From assembly GCF_008831285.2 (NCBI RefSeq), contig NC_045150.1:1440001-1504000 (forward strand): a DNA stretch of 64,000 nt, in the 5' to 3' direction. The DNA comes from Nymphaea colorata. Lineage: Eukaryota > Streptophyta > Magnoliopsida > Nymphaeales > Nymphaeaceae. The notes beneath the pieces were generated by a model. The model worked only from the letters and a program-made list of their open reading frames with translations. It ran no database searches and was not told where the DNA came from. Position 1 is the first letter of the stretch, and each line of letters opens with the position of its first letter. Shown in pieces: positions 1-11,450 of this stretch. The position numbers were made by a program, and so were the translations under genes.

Positions 1-926
1 ACCCCATCGGCATCAATCAGCCGATAAGAATTGTGAGGTAGAACCTCTTTGACAACATATGGTCCTTCCCAGTTCGGCGCCCATTTTCCTTTGGGTCTAC
101 TCCTGAGTGGAACTATGGATCTTAAAACAAGATCATTTACCTGAAATTTTCTTTCAATGACTGATTTGGCATAATGTTGGGTGACTCTCTTACGATAGAC
201 TTCGGCATGCTCTGCCACTTGTAGTCTTTTCTTGTCTAAGAGGTCTAATTGAGCAAGTCTCTTTTTTTGATATTTGCTAATTGAGAGTTCAACGAGAGCA
301 GCAAATTTCATTGCTGGTTTTTGGACATGTAATGGAAGGACAATTTCCGTTCCATATACTAATTCTGTTGGTGTAGCATTGGTGGGTGTCTGAATTGTGG
401 TTCGATACGCCCAAAGTGCATTGTGCATTTTCTCGTGCCAATCTCGGCTTGTTTCAACAGTCCTTTCTAAGACACGAATCAAAATCTTGTTGGTTGCTTC
501 TGCCTGACCATTACCTTGAGGGTAATATGGGGCATAAAAGTGATGTTGTATTTTGTGTTTGTGATAGAGATTGCGCATTTTCTCATTTTTGAAATGAGTA
601 CCGTTATCAGAAACAATATCATGCGGGATGCCAAATCTACACAAAAGATTTTTGTGAATGAAGGACACTACGTGTTGTCCTTCGACTTTTTTTAAAGTGA
701 TTGCTTCCACCCATTTGGTGAAGTAATCTGTAGATGCAAGAAAATACCTATGTCCATTTGAGGCAGGTGGATTGATTGGACCGACTACGTCGAAGGCCCA
801 CATGGAGAATGGCCATGGTGAGCTGACCGAATGAAGGTACGCTGCTGGAGCATGAATTGATGGTGCATGCAACTGACATTTGATGCATTTCTTGACAAAT
901 TGGTAACAGTCTCTTTGCATTGTGGG
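1..926 (-). pseudogene. Gypsy integrase core and C-terminal domain, runs off the edge
   Basis: The frame is open from the TGA near 930 to position 1, with no stop that I could find. It carries the finger cysteines (CIKCQ), then the catalytic triad: first D in MWAFDVVGP, second in IVSDNGTHF, and the glutamate in GNGQAEATNK. The end (KGKWAPNWEGPYVVKEVL) is the conserved C-terminal GPY/F-type region. The enzyme inserts element DNA into chromosomes. This is the best preserved part of the element. Confidence 0.9.
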
Positions 927-1841
927 TCAATAGTACCCTGCTCTGACTATCTGCTTGACGAGGGTCTGATACCTTACATGTCCCCCACAAATTCCTTCAT
1001 GGGCTTCTTGAATGACTTCTAGTGCCTCATTTGCATCGAGACATCTAGCATATTCTGTGCTGAATCCTTTTTTGTATAGGATATCGGCTAAAATGAAATA
1101 TCTTGAAGACATGTGTCTCAAAACTCTTTGCTCTTTTCGAGACATTTCTGGTGGGAGTGTTCCAGTTTGGAGAAAATCCTTGATGTTCTGATACCATGGT
1201 GTTTCTCTACTTTCTGCTTGCAACACCTGTTCTGGTATGACAAAAGATGGTTGTTCGAGTCTTCCAACTTCAAAAGATCTGATAGATTCTCCAGGTTTGA
1301 AGGCAATGGTAGAGCCTAAACTGGCTAAACCATCTGCTATTGGGTTAAATTCTCTTTTGACATGTAAGAGTTGACATTCCTCAAACTGTCTTAAGAGGGA
1401 AGCTGCTAACTCTTGATATGAGATCAATTTTTGATCTTTGACTTGCCAATCTCCATTGACCTGACTGACAGCTAAGAGAGAATCTCCAAAAATGCGAACT
1501 CTCTGCACTTTAAATTTGAGCAACATTTTGAGTCCTTGGATTAGGGCCTTGTACTCTGCCATATTATGCGTGCAGGAAAAATTCAATTTGAGAGAGGAAG
1601 GAATCATTTCCCTTTCTGGTGTAATGAAAAGTATCCTAATGCCTGCCCCAACTGTGCTCTTAGATCCATCAAAGTACATCTCCCAAATCGGCTCTGGTTC
1701 AGTCGTCAGGATTTGCTCATCTGGAAAATCATCATTTGTTCTAATTTCTTCATATAGAGGAAAATCTGCCAATTGGTCTGCAATGGCTTGCCCCTTGATT
1801 GATTTTTGTGACACATATTTCAAATCATATTGCATCAGCAA
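927..1841 (-). pseudogene. Gypsy archaeal-type RNase H and integrase zinc finger
   Basis: The 304-residue stretch starts at the tail of the first RNase H (KSIKGQAIADQLADFP). It then shows a complete second RNase H: the acidic residues sit in YFDGSKS, MAEYKAL, FGDSLLAVSQ and NPIADGLASLGS. The C-terminal part has the histidines and the context of the integrase HHCC finger (HEGICGGHVRYQTL). The ORF stops just after RAGYY, where a tryptophan codon has become TGA; the frame continues to the integrase core beyond it. A frameshift near 1945 separates it from RT. Confidence 0.9.
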
Positions 1842-1948
1842 AACCTACCACTTTGCTATCCTTCCATTCAGAAATGGCTGTTCGAGGATATATTTGAGTG
1901 GATTAAGTTTGGATAAAATTTTAAATTCGCAAGCCAATAGATAATGCC

Positions 1949-2773
1949 TTAATTTTTGACACAAGTTTTTTCCATGTGCGAGTAATTCTTTTCATACTGC
2001 ACAAATGTCTTATTGATGTAATAAATGGCATGTTCTATTCGACATCCTTCTTTATATTGAGCCAAAAATCCACCACAGGCTGAATCGTTAACTGTGATGT
2101 AAAGGAGTAGAGGTTTCCCCAAAATTGGAGGTTTTAAAATTGGTGGGCAAAGGAGATACTTCTTGATCTTTTCAAATGAGGCTTGACATTCATGTCCCCA
2201 TTCAAATTTGACTCCTTTCCGCAGTAAATGGTTGAAGGGTTCGCACCTCATGGCAAGATTAGATATAGACCTTCTAATTGACTGAATTCTGCCTTGCAAG
2301 CTGCGTAGCTCCTTAAGATTTGTTGGTGATGACATTTCGATGATCGCCTTTGCTTTGGAAGGATCCATCTCGATTCCCTTTTTGCTGACCATAAATCCCA
2401 AAAGCTTACCGGATTCCACACCAAATACACATTTTTGTGGATTCAATCTAAGTTTGTATTGTAAGAGTCTATCAAAAACTTGAGAAAAAATGTTGATGTG
2501 ATTCTCCCTTGTTTTTGACTTAATTAGTAGATCATCTTCATATGCATCCATGATTTGATGCATTTGGTCATGAAAAATAGCTGCCATAGCCCTTTGATAT
2601 GTTGCCACAGTGTTCTTCAAACCAAATGGCATTACTGTATAGCAGAAGGTACCCCATGGGGTCGTAAATGATGTTTTAGCTTGATCTTGAGCAACCAACT
2701 TAATTTGGTTATAACAGGAATATCCATCCATAAAGGAGAACATAGCGTGACCTGCGGTACTGTCTACCAACAA
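1949..2773 (-). pseudogene. Gypsy reverse transcriptase and start of first RNase H
   Basis: This 274-codon open stretch contains the RT core: FSFMDGYSCYNQI, then TPWGTFCYTVMPFGLKN, then the polymerase box, followed by the connection and the start of RNase H (LLLYITVNDSACGGFLAQY). The N-terminal fingers (WLANIVVVPKKNGKIRLCID) lie upstream at about 2800-2905, in another frame, so the start at 2773 is only the first ATG after a frameshift. The polymerase box reads YEDD where gypsy elements have YVDD, which probably damages activity. The enzyme would copy element RNA into DNA. Confidence 0.92.
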
Positions 2774-3011
2774 GTCAATGTTTGGAAGTGGGTAGTATCC
2801 TTTGGTGTAGCCTTATTCAAATCTCTGAAATCGATGCAAAGCCGAATTTTGCCATTTTTCTTTGGGACTACCACAATGTTTGCTAACCATTCAGGATAGT
2901 CGATTGTTCGGATGAACCCTGCCTTTAGTAGGTCTTTTAGATAGAAAAAGTTCCATACTTCTGATTCAACTTGAAGTATACAAAATAGGATTCTTCATGC
3001 ATATAACTCTC

Positions 3012-3311
3012 TCATAATATCAGTTGATATAACCCTAAATTGGTCAATATTTGAGAGGGCTTGAGACATTCCCTACCTGATTGTCTAGAGCAGCCAAGAC
3101 TGGCCAATGCACACCAATTTTTATAAGGTTGTTTTGCAAATTGAATGTGAAAGATATAACATTCAGGATGGGTATGCAAGAGGATTATGATCCACTGCCT
3201 GGACAAGAAGACCAAACTTCTCTTCTCCCAACCCATCCCCAAATGCTTACTTGGTCCATAGCTGCTTTGATATTGTGGTAGAATCAGTGCACCCTCAACT
3301 TGATGCAACAT
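3012..3311 (-). other. Open stretch upstream of gypsy RT, unrecognised
   Basis: A 99-codon minus-strand ORF lies just upstream of the RT in element orientation and holds the motif YGPSKHLGMGWEK. By position it could be the protease-RT linker of the same element. I do not recognise a domain and see no clear protease motif. Confidence 0.35.
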
Positions 3312-3837
3312 TCTACCTCCAAAAAAGATATAGCATTCTATAATAATAAGAGGGTAGCCATGGTTATCTTGTTAGTGGTAGCAGAAATCTAGTTACTGTT
3401 AGTTAAAAAGCCATATTATATATCTTTATGATTAAAGTTCTTGACGACTACAATTCTCTCAAAAAATACTAAAAGAAAGTTAATATGTTCATACATATTT
3501 CTAGAGATACATAGTCACATAGGGCACATGATATTCTTAATTATTGTTAAGCTTAATTGAGCCATAGCAAGTCTGGGTACTAATGATATATAGATGTAGT
3601 GCTCTAAGATATTCCTAATCATTTTCTAGTGGGGATTGTAACTTCAAAGGAAATATATAGTTGATCTAGTGCTAGTTATGGTAGAAGGGCGTGGTGATTG
3701 TAAAATCATATCTCTAATGCTTTTAGAAAAATTGTTTAGTTTTCTACAAAACTAAGAGCACCTAAATTCAATATGAAAGGATGGAAAAGATTGAACCCAT
3801 TCTTTGTGAAACTCCTTTTTTTTATTCCGTCATCTAA
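3312..3837. other. AT-rich intergenic sequence, nothing recognised
   Basis: No ORF of note, no repeat pair and no RNA gene were seen here. Confidence 0.5.
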
Positions 3838-5104
3838 GGCTTTGTTTGGATGGAGGGAAAGGGAGGTAAAGGAATGGAAAGGGTGGTCATTCCTGTGTTT
3901 GGTAAGCTATTTAGGAGGAAGGAAATAATAGAAAAATATAAAAATGTGTCCGGATGCAGAGGAAAGAAAAAGAAAATGATTGCATAGTGTAATTCCGATC
4001 CCTCCAAAAATGGAGAGATTCAGATGGAATGGAAAGACTCTTGACCAAAGTGATAGTTATACTTTCCATTATTTCTCCCTAGACCTTTCCATGCACGAGT
4101 CCACTGGTTCTTCTCAGCCATCGAATGCCTTGTGCCAATGAGAAAACTATGAATGCAGAAAAATGAACTTCTGCCCCTCTGTTGGCAGGGTTGATTTGAT
4201 TACTCCCTGATGGAGGGTGCCTTGCATTGTTTATTGCAAAAAGCTTTTAAGAAACTTCTGATCATGAGTGTATTTTCGTTAATATTTCATCAAAAACTAT
4301 GTTAACTTGTAAAATATTGCAACCTTCGAATAGCAAAATTAAATATCCCCACTGTTATACTATAGCTCCTAGACAGCACACTGGATCAGCAGGTTTTATT
4401 TTAAGAGTCAGAATATATGTTTGCGTTTTGCTAAATCGAAAATATAACTAATGTATGAAAAATAAGCATTATGCATATGCTCTTACAATTTACGAGAGAA
4501 AAATATGCAAAACTTTAATCCTCATATGCTACTGTAGCTTTTAACTATTTTTTTATAACTATTTTCTACAAAAATTTTTAAGAAAAGGGATATATCAAGG
4601 CACCAGACTTGAAGCATACATGGACCAAAGATTACTTTAACCTTGATCAAGAAAATTATGGTAATAAAATATTTAAAAGTCATTCTAAAAGAAATAAATA
4701 AATAACATGGTAATAATAAAATAAAATTTATGCTATATATAAAATATATATTTTTATACATGTGGCTCTCTTGAATCAGGTCATACAATTGAATCATTAA
4801 TATTTTTAAATATTTTGATCTAACTATTTTATTTGGATAATAAGTTTGAAAGTCTTTAGGAGCATTATCATAAACTAACTTAAATTCTCTTGTTTCCTTT
4901 CCTTGATGCAGTTCTGAGAAACATGGTTTTAATAATTTCTTTTATTTCTTTTCTTTTCTACCCAAACAAGCTTTTATAAACATCACTTCCCTTCCCTTCC
5001 ATTCCTTTCCTTTCCTTTCATTTCCTTTGCTTCCCTTTATTTTTTTTTTATTTCCCTTTCCATCCATTCTTTTCCCTCATTTTTCCTCCATCCAAACAGG
5101 GTGC
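3838..5104. mobile_element. Foldback-like DNA element with imperfect inverted termini
   Basis: The left end reads CTTTGTTTGGATGGAGGGAA. The right end, read in reverse complement, has CCCTGTTTGGATGGAGGAAA. TGTTTGGATGGAGG is shared exactly, and purine-rich sequence continues inward on both sides (GGAAAGG-type runs at 3850-3970 and, on the other strand, 4980-5090). The 1.27-kb interior is AT-rich and codes for nothing recognisable. GTTTGG-type ends occur in several plant TIR families (PIF/Harbinger, Mutator-like). I could not find a clean target-site duplication, so the family is open. Confidence 0.6.
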
Positions 5105-5135
5105 AATAGTTTACCATGGAGTTCCCCAGGCAAAC

Positions 5136-5170
<35 letters not shown>

Positions 5171-6460
5171 TGTGTGATTAAGGCCAGCGTCAGCCACCAC
5201 CGACTTGCTATTATTGCCTAAGGAAGAAAATACACAGTAAGTTGTTTCTTGCATTTTTATCCTCTTACTACATTTCGTTTCTGAATCATTCTTCTCTCAA
5301 TTTCCTGTTCTTATTTGAAGAACCATTTGGGTACTCTGTGTATGATTTTCCTGTGCGAAAGCCTCCTAGGAAACAATTAATTTGTTTAACCCATACAATT
5401 GCTCGTTTGTTGAGTTATCTCAACTTCATCATTCTCACTTGATATGTGCGATTTGGTTTTTGTGTATATACTGGTTTAAGGTTTTTTTTTATTAGTGCAT
5501 ATGTTGTTTGATTCATCAGAAAGATATATAGGTTTTTTCTCTTTATATTCTCTTTTATCCTCAGTGAAGAACTGAAGTTGGTTTGCACTTTCACTCTTGA
5601 TAATATAATCTTCAACCATACCATGAACAATTGCATCTCAGAATTGCATGAACAGGAGGTGCGGACATCTTCATTTTGGTCTGCTTAGCTTTATGAACTT
5701 TGCTTGGGTTGATTCAACGTAGGATGAAACTTATGTTGAATTGGATCTCGAATTTGATAGTCTTCTTTTTTTTATCTGGATTAGCTTTGTGTAGTATAAA
5801 AATTGTTCCTTGGGCATACCAATCCACGGAAGCCAAAATATGTTAATGGTGGGTTTACATCGAACTTTGATGACGTCTGAAGAGGACTGGAGGCACGTTG
5901 ATTAGTAGCAGATTAAATAGGATTATAGTCATGAAGGGTGATTAGATGATCTAGTCTAATATCTTTGATCTTTGTCTACCAGGGGAAGTTCTATCTAGCT
6001 TTCTATTGATGGAGGAGCCAAATGAGGGATCGTCATGTGCTGTTCACCAGCAATCTCAAACGAGCTTCAGGAAGAAACGGCATTCAAAGCAGTTGGCACT
6101 GAGCCACCTGTCATTAATGTAGTCTGGAAGCTACTATTTTGATGCCTCCTGGTGGGTGTTAAGAATGGTCGTTTCTTTGTTGTCTCCTTCCATTGCCTTG
6201 ACAAGCAAGGTAACCTCATACTTCAGGACACCATAGAATATTGAAGTGTACATTGTTCCTCACCATCTCCCATGGAACAACATTGCCTAAGCCTAGTGCT
6301 TATTCTCTTTCAATGTTGTACTTCTTGTCATGTTGATTTCTCACTGGATGAGCATATTTCTTTGTTATCTTTGAGCAAAAATCAGAGTTCGAGAAAGAAA
6401 CCATCAAACTCATTGCCACTTTTGTTCTTGGTTCGAGAACTTCTCTTTTTTTGTTAGAAC
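5105..6460 (+). pseudogene. NAA38/LSMD1-like (LSm-domain NatC subunit) pseudogene
   Basis: Intact homologues are the small Sm-fold subunit of the NatC N-terminal acetyltransferase. From about 6080 one frame gives the plant NAA38 pattern: VGVKNGRFF, SFHCLDKQGNLILQDTIEY, SSPSPMEQHCL, then SCHVDFSLDEHISLLSLS ending near 6390. Two stops interrupt it, after KLLF and after DTIEY. Both are TGA where relatives have arginine, which fits C-to-T decay of CGA codons. An ATG at 6009 (MEEPNEGSS) opens a different frame, so a frameshift lies between the two parts. A donor-like site (acaca|gtaagttg, 5236/5237) and an acceptor (tctaccag, ending 5982) suggest an intron in the leader and a decayed genomic copy rather than a retrocopy. 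Family recognised from memory of plant NAA38; stops seen directly. Confidence 0.72.
5136..5176. repeat. Compound (CT)n(GT)n microsatellite
   Basis: About nine CT units are followed directly by about twelve GT units. It lies in the likely 5' leader of the NAA38-like pseudogene. Confidence 0.95.
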
Positions 6461-6724
6461 TTGAAGTAGACTTTATGATGATTTTGAATCCGTATACGGG
6501 CCTAAATGCTTATCAAAGGTGAAACTAGTTTTGTGCATAATGACTGTTGCCATACAATTGTGCATCCTTTTTAATCTGGAAGTTGTCAGAGATGGGTGCT
6601 CTCGTGGGATTAATGTTGTGAAGGTCACTGAGTGTTCTTTCAAATTGGAGACTTCGACGGTGACTTGTTCTTGAAAATCTGTTTCTACTGTTAGAACTCA
6701 TGTCATGTTGAATCCTGTAACCAA
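6461..6724. other. Spacer, nothing recognised
   Basis: Possibly 3' sequence of the NAA38-like pseudogene. No domain or repeat was seen. Confidence 0.4.
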
Positions 6725-7353
6725 GGTAGTTCACGTGAATCCATGGTGATGTCTAATGCATTGAGGCATCCCATTACACCTAACTACCGTTCATGATCAG
6801 GCATAACTCTGGCTAGTTGTACTCGACCTGTAGAGCGCAAACAAGTATGGTTGGAAGACCTTAGACTGGCATTGTGCTGTCTCGGCTAGTTCAACTGTGA
6901 ACTTGTTACTCACTCTACATTAACCAATTTCACGGTACCATTTTTAGCATTTCCAAGTTTCTAAGTGAGTTTATTTTGGAAGTTATGATGAAAACATGAA
7001 GCAGATGCTTACACAGGCAACAAAGAGGCCAATACTATTGAAAAACAAGAGTTTTTTCACTTTTTACTGGCAAAATATGTGTATATATTATTGCACAAAC
7101 GAATGCTATCTTGTGTACATAATGTTATGGGTTAGAAGGCAATGTGTCTCACCCTCTTCTAACCTTTTTGAAAGAGTAGGTCCTTTCAATGAAGGCAATT
7201 CCTATCTCTTTCTGGAATGTATGATTGCGGAAATGTTAAATTCCAGGGCATTGGGAGATTTATAAGCATGATCATAGTTTCTATGATGCTGAAAGTTCCT
7301 TTAAGAAAAAGAAGATCAACCCACATTACCCTGTTGTCTGCCTATTGGTTCAT
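6725..7353. repeat. Duplicated block X, copy 1
   Basis: It matches 35715-36545 in the same orientation. Shared landmarks include TGAGGCATCCCATT, CATGATCAGGCA, TCTCGGCTAGTT/TCTCAGCTAGTT, AGCAGATGCTTA, CACAAACGAATG and TACCCTGTTGT. The copy stops at 7353, exactly where the large gypsy LTR begins. Copy 2 carries an extra small AT-rich element at 35985-36170. No convincing coding capacity. Confidence 0.85.
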
Positions 7354-7762
7354 TGTTAGGCCACTGCCTGGGATAATCAGTTAAAGTTCAAGTCACACGA
7401 TGAGGGAAGGAACCATTGTGAAAGTCTCCCAACCGAACTGATACCCCAGCCAAATAAACCTTAATAGGACAATGAATACACAAGGGGGCCCTCACACAAT
7501 CTTCACTATAACACTATAATGTTCTCCAAGCAATGCAAGGCTAGCACAATGTGCGACGATAGGCCAAAACCACTCACAACTCACTCAAGCAAACGATAAC
7601 AAACCACCCTGTAATACATGCCTATGAGTCGGCCAAACCATACCCAATCCCCAGAACATTCTACAAATGGGCTGTACGGGCTAGGGCCTATGGCCTCTGG
7701 GTGCTAGGACCATTCATCAGTAGTCATGTTGATAGCCTTTAGCCAAGATGGCCCATACCAAC
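7354..7762 (-). repeat. 3' LTR of large gypsy element, distal part
   Basis: It aligns with 18711-19110 and is interrupted at 7762 by the copia insertion. It begins TGTTAGGCCACT in plus orientation; the right LTR has TCTTAGGCCACT at the same place, so one terminus has mutated. Confidence 0.8.
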
Positions 7763-8088
7763 TACAAAACCTCACGCTAAAACAGAGAAGACAAGATGTA
7801 ACATGGCTCAACCATTTTAAGTTTACAGGAAATTATTCTTCTTTCTTGTTGATTTTCTCAAGTCAAGAGATATCTTTATATACTTAGTTTACACGTTTAT
7901 CAACTCCCCAGTTCTTGGGATTTACTTGATTTACACAATTGTGAGTTTCCTCATTTTGTGGAATAGTTACTAAACTAAGGTTATCTTTATCAGCGTAAAT
8001 AAATCTTTCAATAACACTGACTTTATTTTCAATGGCAATATTGGAGTCTTTGATTTTGTTGTTGCCAAGTTGGTTGTGTGCCTTATTA
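7763..8088 (-). repeat. 3' LTR of nested copia element
   Basis: This 326-bp partner of 12324-12665 is preceded on the minus strand by the polypurine tract. The RNase H reading frame runs on into it. Confidence 0.95.
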
Positions 8089-8089
8089 T

Positions 8090-8498
8090 CCCCCTGCAAG
8101 ATGAACACTCGAGGAAGAGTGTTTTGCTTGAAGCGTAAGTTCTCAAAAGCAGTTTGAGCTAGAGGATTCGTGAGAATATCAGCCAAATGATTAGTACTAG
8201 GAATATAGCACACTTCAAGATGATGCTTCACAATATGGTCCCAAACAAAATGAACGTCGATCTCAATGTGCTTGCTTCTATTATGAAACACAAGATTTAC
8301 AAAAGGAGAAGTTGCACTGATATTATCACACCATAAGCATAGAATGTGCGGCATAGTGATGTGCAATTTCTGAAGTAAATAGGTGAGCCATAACGCTTCA
8401 AAAGAACAAGAAGCTAAAGCATGATATTCTGCCTTGGCACTAGACCGAGTAACAATGGGCTCTTTGTGAGCAAACCATGAGACAAGAGATGAACCCAT
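8090..8498 (-). pseudogene. Copia RNase H
   Basis: The frame shows SWFAHKEPIVTRSSAKAEYH, CDNISATSPFVN and NRSKHIEIDVHFVWD, the copia RNase H pattern, ending in STNHLADILTNPL. It reads through the polypurine tract into the LTR and stops at 7884. Confidence 0.9.
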
Positions 8499-8657
8499 GA
8501 AGATAGCAAATCCTCCATTAGACTTTTGATCATCAACATTTCTAGCCCAATCTGCATCAATGTAAGCATCAATATGAAAATTGGTGGCTGGTTTTAAGAG
8601 AAGGTCAGAAGATATTGTTGCCGTAGCGTAAAATACGTTTGACCGTGGTCAGGTGGA

Positions 8658-9575
8658 CTATAGTAGGATGCTGCTTGTATTGACAAACTTGTTAACAGCA
8701 AAAGAGAGATCAGGCTGCGTAAGAGTGAGATACTGAAGTGCTCCAACAAGTTGCTGATAGGGAGTTGATTCTGGTAAGAGCTCCTGATCATGTTTGGACA
8801 GTATGAATGAAGTCGACATAGACATCAAATTTGGCTTTGCATTAACCATGTTAGCCTTCTCGTGGAGATCAAGCATGTATTTTTCTTGAGAAAGAAACAG
8901 ACCTTTGGAAGACAACGATGCCTGTATACCCAGAAAGTAGTGGAGGAGTCCAAGATTTTTGATGCTGGATTATTGATCGGGAGTGTTAATGATTGACTCA
9001 ATCATTGTAGTGCGGTTGCCCGTAATAATGATGTCATCAACATGAATCAAAATATAAAGCACAAAATCTTGCCAAAAGCACATAAAGAGAGAAGGATCAA
9101 CCTTAGACCTAATGAAACCAAAAGAGACCAAAAAAGTGGTGAGGCGGTGGAACCAGGTCCAAGCGAATTGTTTTAAACCATAAGTGGCCTTATGCAACTG
9201 AAAAACGTGTTGGGAAAATTTGTCATCAATGAAATCAGGAGGCTGTGCCATATATACTTTCTCAGTGAGAACTTCGTGCAGAAATTCATTATGAACATGA
9301 AGTTGACGAATAGTCCACCCATAAGTGATGGCAATCGTAAGGAAGACTCTTATAGATGTGGGTTTGACTATGGGACTGAAGGTTTTGAAGTAGTCAATGC
9401 CATGTTCTTGGGTATAGCCTTTGGCAACTAAGCGAGCATTGTACCATTCAAGTGTGCCATGAGCTTTCTTCTTAATATAAAAGACCCATTTGGAACCAAT
9501 GATTTTGGCAAAGGCCGGTGAAGGAACAAGGGTCCGTGTTTCATTTTTAGTGAGAGCTGTAAGTTTCGCTTTCAT
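8658..9575 (-). pseudogene. Copia reverse transcriptase, broken
   Basis: The first stretch (8970-9575) has IGSKWVFYIKKKAHG, then YNARLVAKGYTQEHGIDY and KATYGLKQFAWTWF, and ends at the polymerase box LIHVDDIIITGN. The box is HVDD in place of YVDD. A stop follows at 8970. The second stretch (8658-8915) continues with KYMLDLHEKANM and YQQLVGALQYLTLTQPDLSF, the copia RT-RNase H connection. Confidence 0.92.
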
Positions 9576-10457
9576 GGCATTGACCCACTAAAGGTGTTTT
9601 AAATCTTGAGTCACACTAGTAGGTTTGGTTTCAAGGTTTAAATAAGTGAGATGGGTTTCAAGGATATAATAGTTAGAGATGGTATACGTTTTGGGCTTTA
9701 GGGAGCCAGTTTGGGAATGAGTGACCATGGTGTGGGAGTGGTGTGATTGTGAAGGAACGATAGAAGGGTCAGACGCTATTGGTAGTTCAGGCTCTATAGG
9801 TGGATCACAGGTACATGGGATGATGGGAGATGATAGTTCATGGGTTGAGGAAGGATCAGGAGAAGTTGGTTGGGCAGTGGAAAAGTGAGTAAAGTTGGGT
9901 TGATGGGGCACGACTTGGGTAGGCATGGTTATGACTAAGGGCAATGTAGGTGCAATTTTCATTGTGTGTAGGCTTGGCTATCGATGCCGTGGCTTTGAAG
10001 GGATATAATGCTTCATCAAATACAACATGTCTACTAATGAGAAGTTTGTTTGTGTCCAGATCAAGGAAAATGTACCTTTGTGTTGGCAGCTGTACCCAAA
10101 GAAGACATATTTCCTGCTGCGAAACTACAATTTGTCAGAGTTGAAATCAAGTAGACATGGATAGCATGCACATCCAAAGACCTATAGAAATTTAAAATTT
10201 GGAGATTTTTCGAACAGCACTTGATATGGTGACTTCATATTAAGAACCCGAGTTGGTATTCTATTAATCAAGAACATAGTAGTTTTAAAAGCAAAATCCC
10301 AATATCTATAAGGCAAACCAGCATATGCAAGAAGAGCCAGTCCTGTTCCAAATATGTGCCTATGTTTGCTTTCTATACTTCCATTTTGTTGGTGAGCATG
10401 TGGACAAACAACTCTATGAACAATGCCAATCTAATTGAGATAGTTGGAGACAATTCT

Positions 10458-10791
10458 CTATTCTCCTCCCCAATCACTTTGAGTGGCCTTTAGTTTTCTA
10501 TCAAATTGCTGTTCTACCATGACTTGAAAAGTTTTAAAAATAGTGAGCATGTCTGACCTGTTTTTAATAATGTATATCCAAGAAAAGTGAGAAAACATCC
10601 ATAAAATTGACATAGCAACTATAACCATGTATAGATGAAGTAGTTGACGGTCCCCAAACATAAGTAAGGATTAAATCAAGTGGAGCATCAATCTTGTGTT
10701 CTGTCGATGCAAAAGGGAAAAACACGGCTTTTCCCTTTTTGACATGCATCACATATCTTACTATGAGTTCTGCTACTAATAGGTAATTCAA
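10458..10791 (-). pseudogene. Copia integrase core, frameshifted
   Basis: Two overlapping frames together show the integrase fold: APLDLILTYVWGP (first catalytic D region), then HFSWIYIIKNRSDML and ATQSDWGGE (second catalytic D). A frameshift lies near 10570. The remaining C-terminal part continues leftward in broken form. Confidence 0.82.
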
Positions 10792-11186
10792 AATTATTTA
10801 AAACATGCATCACAGTTCAAAATTAGGATATCCCATCCAGTTATGCCAATCAGAAACTGAGGCCCGTTCTCCTATAAGTATTGTTTTCTAATGAGCTGCA
10901 TCATATTGCTTAACCTGTTGTAACTTCAGGAGATATAAACCTTCTTTATTTGCACCTTCTAGAAGTTTCTCCCCTGTTGTTTGATTCTTAACATAACAAC
11001 AATTTGCATCAAATTCAAGCACAACATCATCATCATGGCCAAATTTATGCACAGAAGTAGATTCTTGGGAATAATAGGAACATGCAACACATTATTTATG
11101 AAAAACTTTGAGTCTGAGCTATAGAGAGAAACATTACCAACATTATTGATTTGAAGACCAGCACCATTTCCAATTCTCAATTGATC

Positions 11187-11450
11187 CTACCGACGATATT
11201 CCGATTGCATAAATAAATTGTTTAAGTTTGTAGTCACTTGATGGGTGGCACCGGTGTCTGGATACCAAAACTGTTCATCGGTTTGAGGCCTAGTTTCCAT
11301 ATGATAAGCCTTTGGAGAAGATGATTCCTTTTGAAATTTGTACGTTTTGCAGTTCAATGAACCATGTCTTGTTTTCCTACAAGCTTGACATAAAGTACGA
11401 CATTGAGATGTGAAGTGTCCATGATTGCCACAAGCATGACTAGTGAGCAT
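11187..11450 (-). pseudogene. Copia zinc knuckle and aspartic protease segment
   Basis: Cysteine/histidine pairs are followed by FWYPDTGATHQVT, the copia protease active-site context with D-T-G-A. The frame overlaps the gag frame, which indicates a frameshift here. Confidence 0.85.

Larger units (their letters stand above)
1..2955 (-). mobile_element. Ty3/gypsy LTR retrotransposon, pol region, truncated by window edge
   Basis: Read on the minus strand, the order is reverse transcriptase (about 2950-2150), RNase H, a second RNase H (about 1750-1300), an HHCC integrase finger, the integrase core and the integrase C-terminus, which runs off position 1. RT before integrase marks Ty3/gypsy. The extra archaeal-like RNase H between RT and integrase is typical of the Tat/Ogre branch, so I infer that branch. 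No LTR lies inside the window; the 3' LTR must be to the left. The copy is decayed: there are frame breaks near 2770 and 1945, and TGG has become TGA near 930. The integrase core itself is open. Confidence 0.93.

Noticed and set aside
386-592. 68-codon plus-strand ORF
   Set aside because: Shadow of the minus-strand gypsy integrase.
1492-1944. 150-codon plus-strand ORF
   Set aside because: Shadow of the minus-strand RNase H region, which has family motifs.
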